DNA from: Limibacillus halophilus | Lineage (GTDB): Bacteria > Pseudomonadota > Alphaproteobacteria > Kiloniellales > CECT-8803 | Direction: 5' to 3' | NCBI RefSeq assembly: GCF_014191775.1 | Contig: NZ_JACHXA010000011.1 | Span: 59,647-123,646 of the forward strand | DNA: 64,000 nucleotides | In this document: one piece after another, positions 44,720 to 54,396 of the stretch | Numbering within the stretch: the first letter of the stretch is position 1 | Layout: each line of letters opens with the position of its first letter | Position numbers and translations under genes: made by a program | The notes under the pieces: generated by a model | Seen by the model: only the letters and a program-made list of their open reading frames with translations | Database searches by the model: none | What the model was told of the DNA's origin: nothing

Positions 44720-45653
44720 TGGCTGCCTCCGCTGGCTCGTTGCCGGCGACCCCCACCCATGCCTCGCAACACCCTTTTGCCAAGGCCCGCACCCGGCCGA
44801 TGTAGGCCTGGCGTTCCGTGACCGAGATGACGCCCCGCGCATCCAACAAATTAAAAAGATGGCTGGCCTTCATGCATTGGTCATAAGCAGGCAGCGCCAG
44901 CTTGGCCGAGAGCAAATTAGCGCATTCCGCCTCGGCGTCCGTGAAGTGGCGAAACAACGCTTCGGTGGTCGCGTGCTCGAAGTTAAAGGCGGAGAATTCC
45001 TGCTCGGCGCGCAGGAAGACATCGCCATAGGTTTTGCCGCCCTTATCCGCCGGAAGGCCGTCCCAATCGAGGTCGTAGACGTTCTCCACGCCCTGCACGT
45101 ACATGGCCAGACGCTCCAGTCCATAGGTCAACTCGACCGGAACCGGATCGCAATCAATGCCGCCCACCTGTTGGAAATAGGTGAATTGCGTCACCTCCAT
45201 GCCGTCGCACCAGACCTCCCAACCCAGACCCCAGGCCCCCAGCGTCGGGCTTTCCCAGTCGTCCTCGACGAAGCGGATATCATGCTCCAGCGGATCGATA
45301 CCAAGCTCGCGAAGACTACCGAGATAGAGTTCCTGGCAGTCCGACGGCGAGGGCTTCAATAGAACCTGAAACTGATAGTAATGCTGCAGGCGATTGGGGT
45401 TTTCTCCATAGCGGCCGTCGGTCGGCCTGCGGGACGGCTGGACATAAGCACAGTTCCAGAAACGATCCGGGCCCAGGCTGCGCAGAGTCGTCGCGGGATG
45501 AAAGGTTCCCGCGCCAACCTCCATGTCGTAGGGCTGCAAGATGACGCAACCGCGATCGGCCCAATAATTCTGGAGCTTGAGGATGAGGCGTTGGAAGCAA
45601 CGCTGCGGATCCACAATCTTCTTCGTTTTGGGTTCTGGGTCCCTGGCGGTCAT
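44712..45653 (-). CDS. glyQ: Glycine-tRNA ligase, alpha subunit
   Basis: The 313-residue class II synthetase core has [60 protein letters not shown] and [21 protein letters not shown]. The N-terminus ([11 protein letters not shown]) is a short basic extension. It activates glycine and works with the beta subunit encoded just downstream. Confidence 0.97.
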   Translation of the reverse strand: MTARDPEPKTKKIVDPQRCFQRLILKLQNYWADRGCVILQPYDMEVGAGTFHPATTLRSLGPDRFWNCAYVQPSRRPTDGRYGENPNRLQHYYQFQVLLKPSPSDCQELYLGSLRELGIDPLEHDIRFVEDDWESPTLGAWGLGWEVWCDGMEVTQFTYFQQVGGIDCDPVPVELTYGLERLAMYVQGVENVYDLDWDGLPADKGGKTYGDVFLRAEQEFSAFNFEHATTEALFRHFTDAEAECANLLSAKLALPAYDQCMKASHLFNLLDARGVISVTERQAYIGRVRALAKGCCEAWVGVAGNEPAEAANV

Positions 45654-45737
45654 GAAAAGGCCTGTCGCTCAATCTTGTTGCACTGCCGAAATGCGCTGCA
45701 CCTTAGCCAGCGAACCGTGGGGAATCAACAAGCCGAA

Positions 45738-46112
45738 TCAATAGGGGCAATCGCCGCGTCCACAGTTCCTGCTTACCCCCTTGTAACCGTGCGCCGGAAC
45801 GTAGGCGCCACAGGTTGAACATTCGACCATTTCCTCAGCCTCAATCGCCTCGGCCCGCCCAGCGGAGTCGGCACCCGGCTTGGCTTTCGCGGACCGTCGG
45901 GAACCACCCCATGCCTGCCGGCCGGCAGCCTTGGCACGGTCGCGCCAGGAAGGGCTGCCAGCGGCCGCTTTCCTGGCTTCCTTGCGTTGATCGAATGCGC
46001 CTTGGCGATCACGCTCCGTCTTGATCCGGTTGGCCACACGGAACCCGTACCAGACCGCAGCGATGATCCCGGCCAGGACGATGAGTTTCTGGAAAGAAAA
46101 ACTGAACAACAT
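45738..46112 (-). CDS. Membrane-anchored protein with C-terminal zinc-finger-like motif (PP0621-like)
   Basis: The 124-residue protein has one N-terminal helix (KLIVLAGIIAAVWYGFRVAN), a basic and low-complexity middle part, and a C-terminal cysteine cluster (CSTCGAYVPAHG, NCGRGDCPY). This combination resembles the PP0621 family, where a CxxCG unit near the C-terminus follows a membrane anchor. It lies just upstream of glyQ on the same strand. Function unknown. Confidence 0.6.
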   Translation of the reverse strand: MLFSFSFQKLIVLAGIIAAVWYGFRVANRIKTERDRQGAFDQRKEARKAAAGSPSWRDRAKAAGRQAWGGSRRSAKAKPGADSAGRAEAIEAEEMVECSTCGAYVPAHGYKGVSRNCGRGDCPY

Positions 46113-46146
46113 GGGTCAAGGTTTATGAGGCTAGCCGGACGACTGG

Positions 46147-46923
46147 TCAAGCATCGGCTTGGCCGTCGGGCGGATCTGCGGCTGTCAGATCGAGACGGGC
46201 GGCGTCACGAAGGACCGCTTCCGCCGTGTCCGTATAGCTTCCGTCGGTCTTGTGCAAAGGCAGTCCGGCCAACAATCGCGTTGGCGTCAGCACGTTCTTG
46301 CGGGCCCGAACGAGCACCCGGCGCGCTGGCCGGCCGGGCTTTGGCCAAAGTGGATAGACAAGAAGCTCGCCGGCTTTGCCGTCAAATGCCGCCAGCAGCT
46401 TTTCCAAGCGATCGGCCCGTTGAATGAAAGTGACGCTGCCTTTGTCGCGCACCAGCAGCAGGGCCACGCGTACCCAGTCCGAAAGCTGGGCTTCTCCTTC
46501 CTGATCGGCGATCGCGCGCGTCCCTTTCGGCGAGGCCGTCGCCTTGCCCGCTTCCAGGTAGGGCGGATTGACCATCACATGATCAAAACTGCCCGGTGCA
46601 AATCGCGGCGGTAGCGACAAGATGTCGCCGACGACCGGTGTGAATCGCCCCGCCATGTTATTGGCGCGGGCGTTTGCCGATGCCAACCTGAAGAGCGCCC
46701 GCTGAATCTCCAGACCAACGACCCGCGCGCCCGGCACCCGCTGCAGCAAACATAGGGATGCAGCCCCGACTCCGCAGCCCAAATCGACCACGGACTGACC
46801 GTCCAGGGCCGGTACGGCCGCGGCTAGGAACACCGGGTCTATCGCCACGCGGTAGCCTTCCGCGGGCTGCTGCAGCAATACACGACCGCCGAGAAGACGG
46901 TCCGCAGTGACGGCGTCGGTCAT
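46147..46923 (-). CDS. tRNA1(Val) (adenine-N6)-methyltransferase-like protein (TrmN6/YfiC family)
   Basis: The 258-residue class I methyltransferase has VVDLGCGVGAASLCLLQ for SAM and NPPYLE, the NPPY motif of N6-adenine methyltransferases. The start LLGGRVLLQQPAEGYRVAIDPVFLA is typical of YfiC/TrmN6-like enzymes. It probably methylates a tRNA adenine. The ATG overlaps the DUF2007 stop (ATGA). Confidence 0.82.
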   Translation of the reverse strand: MTDAVTADRLLGGRVLLQQPAEGYRVAIDPVFLAAAVPALDGQSVVDLGCGVGAASLCLLQRVPGARVVGLEIQRALFRLASANARANNMAGRFTPVVGDILSLPPRFAPGSFDHVMVNPPYLEAGKATASPKGTRAIADQEGEAQLSDWVRVALLLVRDKGSVTFIQRADRLEKLLAAFDGKAGELLVYPLWPKPGRPARRVLVRARKNVLTPTRLLAGLPLHKTDGSYTDTAEAVLRDAARLDLTAADPPDGQADA

Positions 46924-47138
46924 CGCGTCGGCAACTCCTCGCCCGCCTCTTCCAGAATTCGCCGCGCCCGCAGATAGTCTTCATCCAGAACCATCAAACG
47001 GCGCTGAAGCATCGGCAGCGTTCCCTCCAGCGTGCTCATGTGCTGATCCAGAATGATAGCCTCGATGTCCGCGTCGGCGAGCAAAGCCTGCAACCATGAT
47101 AGCTTGACAGGATCGTTGCTCCGAACGAGTTCCTTCAT
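46920..47138 (-). CDS. DUF2007 domain protein
   Basis: The 72-residue protein has KELVRSNDPVKLSWLQALLADADIEAIILDQHMS and RRLMVLDEDYLRARRILEEAG. This is the DUF2007 (putative signal-transducing or ferredoxin-like) small fold, similar to PII-like folds. It is translationally coupled to the methyltransferase gene. Function unknown. Confidence 0.85.
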   Translation of the reverse strand: MKELVRSNDPVKLSWLQALLADADIEAIILDQHMSTLEGTLPMLQRRLMVLDEDYLRARRILEEAGEELPTR

Positions 47139-47270
47139 GTAGGAAGTGCCCCCAACTGCTGGCCGTGGATAAGCTTGACGCCTAAGCGTCTCGGCCTATG
47201 CTGCCAGCATTCATGCCGTTGCGCCAAGGGGCGCGATGATCTGACGTCATTCGAGAGGGAGAAATCGGCT

Positions 47271-48296
47271 TTGCCACTGGTTGCCGATGCCACTGAAAAG
47301 ACTGGACAGACTGCCAACGGTGAGCCGTTGGGCGATCTGCGTCGCCTTGTCGAGCCAGACCTCAAGAAGGTCAATGCCACGATTTTGGAGCGGATGCAGT
47401 CGCCTGTCGCCCTTATCCCGCAGCTTGCCGGACACATCATCGCGGCCGGAGGTAAGCGTTTGCGGCCTATTCTTACGCTGGCCGCCGCCAGACTTTGCGG
47501 CTACGAAGGTGAAAGGCACATTGGACTTGCCGCCTGCGTGGAGTTCATACACACCGCCACACTGCTGCATGACGACGTCGTGGACGACAGCCATCTGCGT
47601 CGCGGGCTGGAGACCGCCAATGCGGTATGGGGAAACAAGGCCAGCGTCCTCGTCGGAGATTTTCTCTTCTCGCGCGCCTTTCAAATCATGGTGGCGGACG
47701 GATCGCTCAAGGTTCTGAAAATTCTATCGGACGCCTCGGCCGAAATTGCTGAAGGTGAGGTCGGTCAGTTACTGACTGCCAACAACACCGCGACCGACGA
47801 GACCGCCTATATGGATGTCATTTGCGCCAAGACCGCCGTACTTTTTGCCGCCGCGGCACAGGTCGGCGGGGTCGTTGCGGATGAGCCGGAGGAGCGAGAG
47901 CTTGCGTTGCGCAGCTTCGGCATGAACCTGGGTATTGCCTTCCAGCTCGTCGATGACGTGCTCGATTACTCTGCCGAACAGGCTGCCTTGGGCAAGACCG
48001 TCGGCGATGATTTCCGTGAGGGAAAAATCACCCTGCCAATCGTCCTGGCTTTCGCGCAGGGCGACGAGGCTGAGAAAGCTTTCTGGCGGCGCTGTCTGGA
48101 AGATCTGGAACAGACCGACCAGGATATTACCGAGGCCATACGGCTGATGCGCAAATACCGTGCGTTGGACGAGGCGATGGATCGAGCGCGGAGCTATGCG
48201 GATAAGGCTCGCCAAGCACTGGCACCCTTCCCCGACCGGCCGGAGAAGACAGCCCTTTTGGATTTGGCCGAATTCACCGTGGCGCGCCGCTTCTAA
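47271..48296 (+). CDS. ispB: Polyprenyl (octaprenyl/decaprenyl-type) diphosphate synthase
   Basis: The 341-residue E-prenyltransferase has GGKRLRPILTLAAARLCGY, the first Asp motif LLHDDVVDDSHLRRG and the second in FQLVDDVLDYSAEQAALGKTVGDD. It extends isopentenyl diphosphate into the long chain used for the ubiquinone side chain. TTG 47271 after GAGAGGGAG is the favoured start; in-frame sequence further upstream is less likely to be coding. Symbol ispB is by analogy. Confidence 0.88.
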   Translation: MPLVADATEKTGQTANGEPLGDLRRLVEPDLKKVNATILERMQSPVALIPQLAGHIIAAGGKRLRPILTLAAARLCGYEGERHIGLAACVEFIHTATLLHDDVVDDSHLRRGLETANAVWGNKASVLVGDFLFSRAFQIMVADGSLKVLKILSDASAEIAEGEVGQLLTANNTATDETAYMDVICAKTAVLFAAAAQVGGVVADEPEERELALRSFGMNLGIAFQLVDDVLDYSAEQAALGKTVGDDFREGKITLPIVLAFAQGDEAEKAFWRRCLEDLEQTDQDITEAIRLMRKYRALDEAMDRARSYADKARQALAPFPDRPEKTALLDLAEFTVARRF

Positions 48297-48323
48297 TCAG
48301 CGCGCCACCCGTCGTCCCGTTTT

Positions 48324-49499
48324 TTACTGCATAACGATCTTGGGAGCCTGGCGACCGCCGCCTGCTTCTATTATCGGCTTGGCTTTTGCCCAAATCCGCT
48401 CGGCGATGGCCATGTAGGCCTTGGCTTGCGCGCCATCCGGGTCGGACACCACGACCGGGCGGCCACTATCCGAGGTCTCCCGAATCAGAATATCAAGCGG
48501 CATTTCGCCAAGGAACTCCATGCCCAGGCGCTCGGCTTCTCGCTTCGCGCCGCCATGACTGAAGATATGTGATTCATGGCCACAGTTCGGGCAAACGAAA
48601 ACACTCATGTTCTCCACGATGCCCAGCACCGGCACATCGACCTTTCGGAACATGTTCAACCCCTTCTTGGCGTCGATCAGAGCAATATCCTGGGGCGTCG
48701 ACACAATGACAGCGCCGGTTAGGGGAACCTGCTGAGCCATCGTCAACTGCGCGTCGCCGGTGCCCGGCGGCATGTCGACGACCAAAACATCCAGCTCGCC
48801 CCAGGCGACATCGCGCAACATCTGCTGCAAGGCGGACTGCACCATCGGGCCGCGCCAGATCATCGGCGTGTCCTCGGCCACCAAAAAACCCATCGACATG
48901 CATTTGACGCCATAATTTTCCATCGGCGTCAGAATTTTGCCGTCGGGCGAATTGGGCCGGCCGCTAATGCCCAGCATGCGCGGTTGCGAGGGGCCATAAA
49001 TATCGGCGTCCAAAATACCGACGCTCAGACCCATCCTGGATAGCGCCAGCGCGATATTGGTCGTCGTGGTGGATTTGCCTACGCCACCCTTTCCGGACGC
49101 TACCGCGATTATGGAGCGGACGCCCGGAACCAAGGCGCGTGCCGCACCCGGCCCCGAGGCCTGCGCCGCGCCCGGTGCTTTAGGAGCATGTCCCGCGTGG
49201 GCGTGACCGGCATTTGCCTGGGCCGGCGCGGAATTGCCGGAAGGGCTCTCGCGATGGGCCGTCAAGACAGCGGTTACGGAGAGCACGCCGTCGAGCTTGG
49301 CAACTGCCTGCTCGGCTTCCTTGCGCAAAGGTTCAAGCTTTGGACCCTGCTTCGGGTCGACCTCTATGGCGAACCCGACGTTCCCATCCTTGATCACCAG
49401 CCCTGAGATCATCCCGGCTGAAACGATGTCGACGCCACCTTCGGGGCCTTTAACGCCTTTCAGCGTTTCCATGATTTGTTGCTCGGTAATCCCCGCCAT
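48324..49499 (-). CDS. apbC: Mrp/ApbC-type P-loop iron-sulfur cluster carrier
   Basis: The 391-residue protein has an N-terminal MIP18 (DUF59) domain (EQQIMETLKGVKGPEGGVDIVSAGMI) and an Ala/Gly-rich linker with His near 120. The Mrp NTPase follows: VASGKGGVGKSTTTTNIALAL, DADIYGPSQPRML and CPNCGHES for the CxxC cluster site. It delivers Fe-S clusters. The ATG at 49499 gives the expected N-terminus. It is divergent from hflK. Confidence 0.92.
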   Translation of the reverse strand: MAGITEQQIMETLKGVKGPEGGVDIVSAGMISGLVIKDGNVGFAIEVDPKQGPKLEPLRKEAEQAVAKLDGVLSVTAVLTAHRESPSGNSAPAQANAGHAHAGHAPKAPGAAQASGPGAARALVPGVRSIIAVASGKGGVGKSTTTTNIALALSRMGLSVGILDADIYGPSQPRMLGISGRPNSPDGKILTPMENYGVKCMSMGFLVAEDTPMIWRGPMVQSALQQMLRDVAWGELDVLVVDMPPGTGDAQLTMAQQVPLTGAVIVSTPQDIALIDAKKGLNMFRKVDVPVLGIVENMSVFVCPNCGHESHIFSHGGAKREAERLGMEFLGEMPLDILIRETSDSGRPVVVSDPDGAQAKAYMAIAERIWAKAKPIIEAGGGRQAPKIVMQ

Positions 49500-49584
49500 C
49501 CTTGAAATCTCCATCTTCCTGCCGATATGCACCCTGGCCCGGTCAACGAACATCACGGATGTGATGGGTTGTTTGCCGCGCATG

Positions 49585-49627
49585 CCCTATATAGGGTTCC
49601 GGTGCGAAGTTGTGTAGCATGCACAAC
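49585..49627. promoter_or_regulatory. Two inverted repeats in the hflK-mrp divergent region
   Basis: A perfect 12-bp palindrome CCCTATATAGGG (49585-49596) is followed by GTTGTG-N7-CACAAC (49609-49627) just before hflK. The first contains a TATA core and may overlap a promoter; the second is of operator size. Function is not shown by the sequence. Confidence 0.3.
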
Positions 49628-49660
49628 GATGGATAAAGCAGAATGGCGGAGTGCGACTTA

Positions 49661-50800
49661 ATGCCCTGGCAGTCACAAGGCGGCGGAAGCGGAGGACCCT
49701 GGGGATCGGGTTCTGGAAATGGTGGTGGAAATCGGGGCAACAATCCCTGGGGCGGCGGCGGACGCGGCGGCCAACAACCACCCGATATCGAAGAATTGAT
49801 CCGTAAAGGACAGGATCGAGTCCGTAGCCTGATTCCAGGTGGTTTCGGCGGTGGCACCGCCTTGATGGGAATTCTGGTCATCGGTGCTATTCTCTGGGCG
49901 CTTTCGGGCCTCTATCGCGTCCTTCCGGAACAGCAGGGCGTGGAGTTGAAGTTCGGGCGCTGGGACAATCAGATTACCCAGCCGGGCCTGCATTGGAACT
50001 TCCCCTATCCTCTGGGTCAGGTCTTCACGCCTTCGGTAGAGCGTATCGAGGCCATTGATATAGGTTTCCGCGCCGTTGCGGGACGTGACGGCGGCGGCGC
50101 CAAGAGAGATGTCGAGGAAGAAAGCCTGATGCTTACAGGCGACCAGAACATCATCGACATTGATTTTTCGGTGCAATGGAAAATCTCCAACGCCGGTGAG
50201 TTCCTGTTCAAGATTCGCGACCCTGAAGCGACGGTGAAGGTCGTGGCTGAAAGCGCCATGCGCGAAGTCATCGGCCAAACCGACATTCAGCCTGCATTGA
50301 CCGAAGCGCGCGGCGACATTGAGCAGCGCACCAAAAACCTTCTGCAGCAGTTGCTGGACGATTATCAAGCCGGTATCGAGATCACCGAAGTGAAGTTGCA
50401 GAACGTGCAGCCTCCCGCACAGGTCATCGATGCCTTCAACGACGTGCAGCGCGCCCTACAGGACCGCGACAGGCAACGCAACGAAGCCGAGGCCTATCGC
50501 AATGATCTGTTGCCACGCGCCCGTGGCGATGCGCAGCAAATGCTGCAGGAAGCCCAAGGTTACCGTGAGCAGGTCATCAACGAGGCGCAGGGTGAAGCCC
50601 AGCGCTTCGTCGAGGTGTACGACGCTTACAAGGCCGCACCGGCGATCACCCGCCAGCGCATGTATCTAGAGACCATGCAGGACATCCTCGGCTCGACCGA
50701 GAAGGTCATTCTGGGTGAAGGCGCAGGGGGCGCAATTCAATATCTGCCGTTGGACCAGCTGCGTAAGGGTGCCCCAGGCGCTCCGCGGCAGGCTAACTGA
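49661..50800 (+). CDS. hflK: HflK, FtsH-protease modulator subunit
   Basis: The 379-residue protein has a Gly/Asn/Ser-rich cytoplasmic N-terminus (QGGGSGGPWGSGSGNGG) and one membrane helix near 70-92 (LMGILVIGAILWALSGLYRVL). The band 7/SPFH domain follows: GVELKFGRWDNQITQPGLHWNFPYPLG and the LTEARGDIEQRTKNLLQQLLDDY stalk. HflK and HflC form a cage around FtsH. The ATG at 49661 behind GGAG is preferred over one six codons upstream. hflC follows after 19 bp. Confidence 0.95.
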   Translation: MPWQSQGGGSGGPWGSGSGNGGGNRGNNPWGGGGRGGQQPPDIEELIRKGQDRVRSLIPGGFGGGTALMGILVIGAILWALSGLYRVLPEQQGVELKFGRWDNQITQPGLHWNFPYPLGQVFTPSVERIEAIDIGFRAVAGRDGGGAKRDVEEESLMLTGDQNIIDIDFSVQWKISNAGEFLFKIRDPEATVKVVAESAMREVIGQTDIQPALTEARGDIEQRTKNLLQQLLDDYQAGIEITEVKLQNVQPPAQVIDAFNDVQRALQDRDRQRNEAEAYRNDLLPRARGDAQQMLQEAQGYREQVINEAQGEAQRFVEVYDAYKAAPAITRQRMYLETMQDILGSTEKVILGEGAGGAIQYLPLDQLRKGAPGAPRQAN

Positions 50801-50819
50801 GCGAAAAGGGTAAAGTGAT

Positions 50820-51707
50820 ATGAAAGGCAAGCTACCTCTCATTCTGGGCGTCATCGTGGTCCTTCTGGGCATCCTTGGCTCCAGCGCCCTCTTCGTGGTC
50901 GATGAAACCAAGCAGGTGATCGTGCTGCAGTTCGGTGATCCGAAACGTACGATTTCCGAGCCAGGGCTGAACGTGAAGGTTCCCTTCATACAGAACGTGA
51001 TCTACTACGAAAAGCGGGTGCTGAATTTCGACCCGCCGGTCGAGCGCGTGATCCTGGCCGACCAGAAGCCTCTCAACGTCAACTCCTATGCGCGCTATCG
51101 GATTTCCAACCCGCTGCGCTTCTACCAGACGGTGACGACCGAGCAGGGATTGTCGCGCCAGCTCGGCCAGATCATCAACTCCTCGGTTCGAAGCGTGCTT
51201 GGTAATGTCAACTTGGCCAGCGTACTTTCCGAAGAGCGCACCAAAATCATGGCCGAGATCCGAACCAAGGTGAACACTCAGGCCGGACGTTTCGGGATCG
51301 ACGTGGTCGACGTTCGAATCGGCCGCGCCGACTTGCCGGACGAAACCAGCAAGTCCGTCTTCGCCCGCATGCAGTCAGAACGCGAACGCGAGGCGGCCGA
51401 GTTTCGCGCAGAGGGCTTCGAACAGGCCCAACGCATCCGCGCCACGGCCGACCGTGAGGCGACCGTCATCCGGGCCGAGGCTAAACGGGAATCCGATATT
51501 CTACGCGGCCAAGGCGACGCACTGCGAACAACGACCCTGGCCAATGCCTACAGCACCGACCCGGAATTTTTCCGCTTTTTCCGTACCATGGAAGCCTACA
51601 AACAGTCGTTGCAGGGCACGAACAGCTATCTGGTTCTAGACCCGAAGCAGATGGAGTTCTTCAACTTCTTCGGCACCAGCGAAGAAGGTGTCCCGGCGGG
51701 GCAGTAA
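50820..51707 (+). CDS. hflC: HflC, FtsH-protease modulator subunit
   Basis: The 295-residue protein has an N-terminal helix (LILGVIVVLLGILGSSALFVV), the SPFH domain with VIVLQFGDPKRTISEPGLNVKVPFIQ and RYRISNPLRFYQT, and the helix ERTKIMAEIRTKVN. A long Ala/Glu/Arg-rich segment (REREAAEFRAEGFEQAQ) builds the cage wall with HflK. It is the second gene of the hflK-hflC-DUF2065-degP operon. Confidence 0.96.
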   Translation: MKGKLPLILGVIVVLLGILGSSALFVVDETKQVIVLQFGDPKRTISEPGLNVKVPFIQNVIYYEKRVLNFDPPVERVILADQKPLNVNSYARYRISNPLRFYQTVTTEQGLSRQLGQIINSSVRSVLGNVNLASVLSEERTKIMAEIRTKVNTQAGRFGIDVVDVRIGRADLPDETSKSVFARMQSEREREAAEFRAEGFEQAQRIRATADREATVIRAEAKRESDILRGQGDALRTTTLANAYSTDPEFFRFFRTMEAYKQSLQGTNSYLVLDPKQMEFFNFFGTSEEGVPAGQ

Positions 51708-51750
51708 GAGGTAAATGGGGGCGAGCCACCGGTTCGCCCCTTAGCTCATC

Positions 51751-51939
51751 ATGTGGCAAGAATTGCTCGTTGCACTTGGACTGGTAATGGTTATTGAGGG
51801 CCTGATGCTGGCCGCCTTTCCGCGTCTCGTGGAAAGAGCAGCCTTGCACCTTTCTACTCTGCCGGTCGAAGTTAGACGTGTTGGTGGAATCTTCGCCTTG
51901 GCGACAGGCGTGCTCTTAGTCTGGTTCGTACGTGGCTGA
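51751..51939 (+). CDS. DUF2065 small membrane protein
   Basis: The 62-residue protein has two hydrophobic helices (LLVALGLVMVIEGLMLAAFP and GGIFALATGVLLVWFV) around a short polar turn. This is the DUF2065/YjeT pattern, always next to hflC. It probably sits in the inner membrane beside the HflKC-FtsH complex. Role unknown. Confidence 0.88.
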   Translation: MWQELLVALGLVMVIEGLMLAAFPRLVERAALHLSTLPVEVRRVGGIFALATGVLLVWFVRG

Positions 51940-52112
51940 GCGCCATACCTTGTCGTTTTGCTGTTCCACAGCCACATTCTTGCCCAGATGCGGCTGCAGT
52001 ATGGGAATCGATGCCGAGATACTTTCCCGCAGCGCTCAAAGGTCACCGAACCAGAGACAACCGAAAGAACGCGGCTTTCGTTGAGATACCAATTCGAAGG
52101 AGCAAGCAAGTC

Positions 52113-53576
52113 ATGACCATAGCTCACGCATCCTCGCGCGCATCCGTTACCGGCCCGGGAGCATTGTTCCTGGCGCTGGCGCTGCTGCTGGTGCCTCTGC
52201 TCAGCGCGACCTCGGTCCATGCCCGAGGCACGCCGGAAAGTTTCGCCGATCTGGCAGAAAAGCTTTTGCCTTCGGTGGTCAACATTTCAACTACGCAAGC
52301 GGTGCCTGAAGGACAGGCGCAGAATTTTGAGGAGTTCTTCAAGGAGTTCTTCGAGCGCCGCGGCAGACCAGCGCCCGAGCGCCCGCGCCGCGCGCCCTCG
52401 GCTCTTGGATCCGGCTTCATTATCGATGCCAGCGGTTATGTTGTAACCAATAACCACGTGATCGAAGACGCCGAGGAGATAAAGGTTATCCTGCAGGATG
52501 ATCGCACCTATGACGCGACGCTAATCGGGCGGGACGAGAAAACTGATCTGGCGTTGCTGAAGATCGAGCCGAAGGAACCGCTGCCCTCGGTTGATTGGGG
52601 CGATTCCGATGAACTGCGGATTGGCGACTGGATCATTGCCATCGGCAATCCCTTTGGCCTGGGCGGTACTGTGACGGCCGGTATTGTTTCGGCGCGCGCC
52701 CGCGACATTAACGCTGGCCCTTATGACGATTTCATTCAGTCGGATGCGGCAATCAACCGAGGCAACTCCGGCGGCCCAATGTTCAACATGGACGGCGAAG
52801 TTGTCGGTGTGAATACGGCGATTTTCTCTCCGTCCGGCGGTTCGGTCGGCATCGGTTTTGCCATTCCCTCGCAGCTTGCGCGGAATGTCATTCTGCAGCT
52901 GCGCGACAACGGCGAGGTCAAGCGCGGCTGGTTGGGCGTGCGCATTCAAACCGTCACCGACGAGCTTGCGGAAGGTCTCGGACTGGATGAGACCACGGGT
53001 GCGCTGGTGGCCTCGGTCACGCCGGAGGGCCCCGCCGCCGAGGCCGGTATCCGCCAAGGCGACGTAATCCTGCGTTTCAACGACAGGAAGGTCGAGGATA
53101 TGCGCCGTCTTCCGCGCATGGTGGCCGAAACGCAGATCGGCAAGTCCGTGGACGTGGTCGTCTGGCGCGACAAGAAGGAAAAGGTGACCGTGCAGGTGAT
53201 GCTGGGCGAGTTACCAAGCGATGACGAACTGGCGTCGCTGGAACCCACCCCCATGGGCGAAGGAAGTGATGGCGGCAAGGTCGAAGCGCTGGGTCTGACG
53301 CTCTCCGGCATCAACGGCGAACTACGGGCGCAGTTCGGTTTGCCCGATGACATCGAAGGCGTGGTGATTACCGATGTCGATCCCTCGGGCAACGCCGCCG
53401 AGAAGGGCTTGAAGCCCGGCGACGTGATCCTTGAAGTCGACCAGGACCCCATCGCCACACCCGATGAAGTGGCAAAGCGCATAACCCAATCCAAGGAAGA
53501 AGGTTACCGTGTCGTCACCTTGTTGGTGCTGCGCGACGGTGATCCAAGCTGGGTGGCTCTTCGCTTGGAGGAATAA
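52113..53576 (+). CDS. degP: Periplasmic Do-type serine endopeptidase (DegP/DegQ/MucD)
   Basis: The 487-residue protease has a signal peptide (ALFLALALLLVPLLSATSVHA). Its catalytic triad is His in VTNNHVIEDA, Asp in KTDLALLKI and Ser in NRGNSGGPM. Two PDZ domains follow (about 290-375 and 400-480, GPAAEAGIRQGDVIL and GNAAEKGLKPGDVIL). It degrades or refolds damaged periplasmic proteins. The ATG at 52113 lies behind GAAGGAG. The gene closes the hflKC operon and is followed by a strong terminator. Confidence 0.95.
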   Translation: MTIAHASSRASVTGPGALFLALALLLVPLLSATSVHARGTPESFADLAEKLLPSVVNISTTQAVPEGQAQNFEEFFKEFFERRGRPAPERPRRAPSALGSGFIIDASGYVVTNNHVIEDAEEIKVILQDDRTYDATLIGRDEKTDLALLKIEPKEPLPSVDWGDSDELRIGDWIIAIGNPFGLGGTVTAGIVSARARDINAGPYDDFIQSDAAINRGNSGGPMFNMDGEVVGVNTAIFSPSGGSVGIGFAIPSQLARNVILQLRDNGEVKRGWLGVRIQTVTDELAEGLGLDETTGALVASVTPEGPAAEAGIRQGDVILRFNDRKVEDMRRLPRMVAETQIGKSVDVVVWRDKKEKVTVQVMLGELPSDDELASLEPTPMGEGSDGGKVEALGLTLSGINGELRAQFGLPDDIEGVVITDVDPSGNAAEKGLKPGDVILEVDQDPIATPDEVAKRITQSKEEGYRVVTLLVLRDGDPSWVALRLEE

Positions 53577-53608
53577 CCGCCACCGGCTAATTCAACTGCC
53601 TTTCAAAG

Positions 53609-53643
53609 CCCCCTGTCCCGAATGCTCGGCACAGGGGGTTTTT
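53609..53643 (+). terminator. Rho-independent terminator after degP
   Basis: CCCCCTGT pairs with ACAGGGGG across a 14-base loop and is followed directly by five T residues, 32 bp after the degP stop. This marks the end of the hflKC-DUF2065-degP transcript. Confidence 0.88.
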
Positions 53644-53729
53644 GCATTGGGGGGCGTCAAGAACCGGCGGCAGTTCGGCGCGGCTTTGGAGGCGCGGGCG
53701 GTTGCCCGACCACAGCCCATTCTTTCGAA

Positions 53730-54245
53730 TTAGGAATCGTAGGAGATTGCGCTGTCGATCGGGATGGACAGGCGATCCCGCCCCTTGAGGAAGGCCAGTT
53801 CGATGATGCACGCCGCGCCGCGCACATCGGCACCGACATCGCGCAGCAGCTCCGTCGCGGCCGCTAACGTGCCGCCGGTTGCCAGAAGATCGTCCAGCAG
53901 AACGACCCTTTGACCCGGCTGGATGGCGCCTTTCTGTATTTCGATGGTATCGCTGCCATATTCCAGGTCATAGGTGTAAGGCTGGGTTGGGCCAGGCAAC
54001 TTGCCTCGCTTGCGAACCATTATGAATCCAAGGCCCATGTATAGCGCCAGGGGCGCTGCCACCAAGAAACCACGCGATTCGATTCCGGCCAAAACGTCGG
54101 GCTTGTGGCGGGAAACCGCACCCGCAAGCAGCTCAACCGTCGCCTTCCAAGCCGCCGGATGCGCCAACAAGGGTGAGATGTCATAGAAAAGGATGCCCGG
54201 CTTTGGGAAATCAGGGACGTGGCCGATGTGGTCTTTGAGGTTCAT
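53730..54245 (-). CDS. apt: Adenine phosphoribosyltransferase
   Basis: The 171-residue enzyme starts [26 protein letters not shown]. It has [14 protein letters not shown] and the PRPP-binding motif [17 protein letters not shown]. It salvages adenine to AMP. It is a single gene on the minus strand, divergent from the aminotransferase. Confidence 0.96.
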   Translation of the reverse strand: MNLKDHIGHVPDFPKPGILFYDISPLLAHPAAWKATVELLAGAVSRHKPDVLAGIESRGFLVAAPLALYMGLGFIMVRKRGKLPGPTQPYTYDLEYGSDTIEIQKGAIQPGQRVVLLDDLLATGGTLAAATELLRDVGADVRGAACIIELAFLKGRDRLSIPIDSAISYDS

Positions 54246-54396
54246 GAGCGCTCCCGGGCGTCGGAAAGGATGGTTCGTCGGTTGTGAATGCAGGGGCTAA
54301 TCTAGCCACCGGGAGTCTTTGACACAATCGCCGAAGCTCGTAAGCTTCGAGTCCTCAACGTTAAACCTCGCCGAGACCAGAAAGGCGCCTTTCGTC

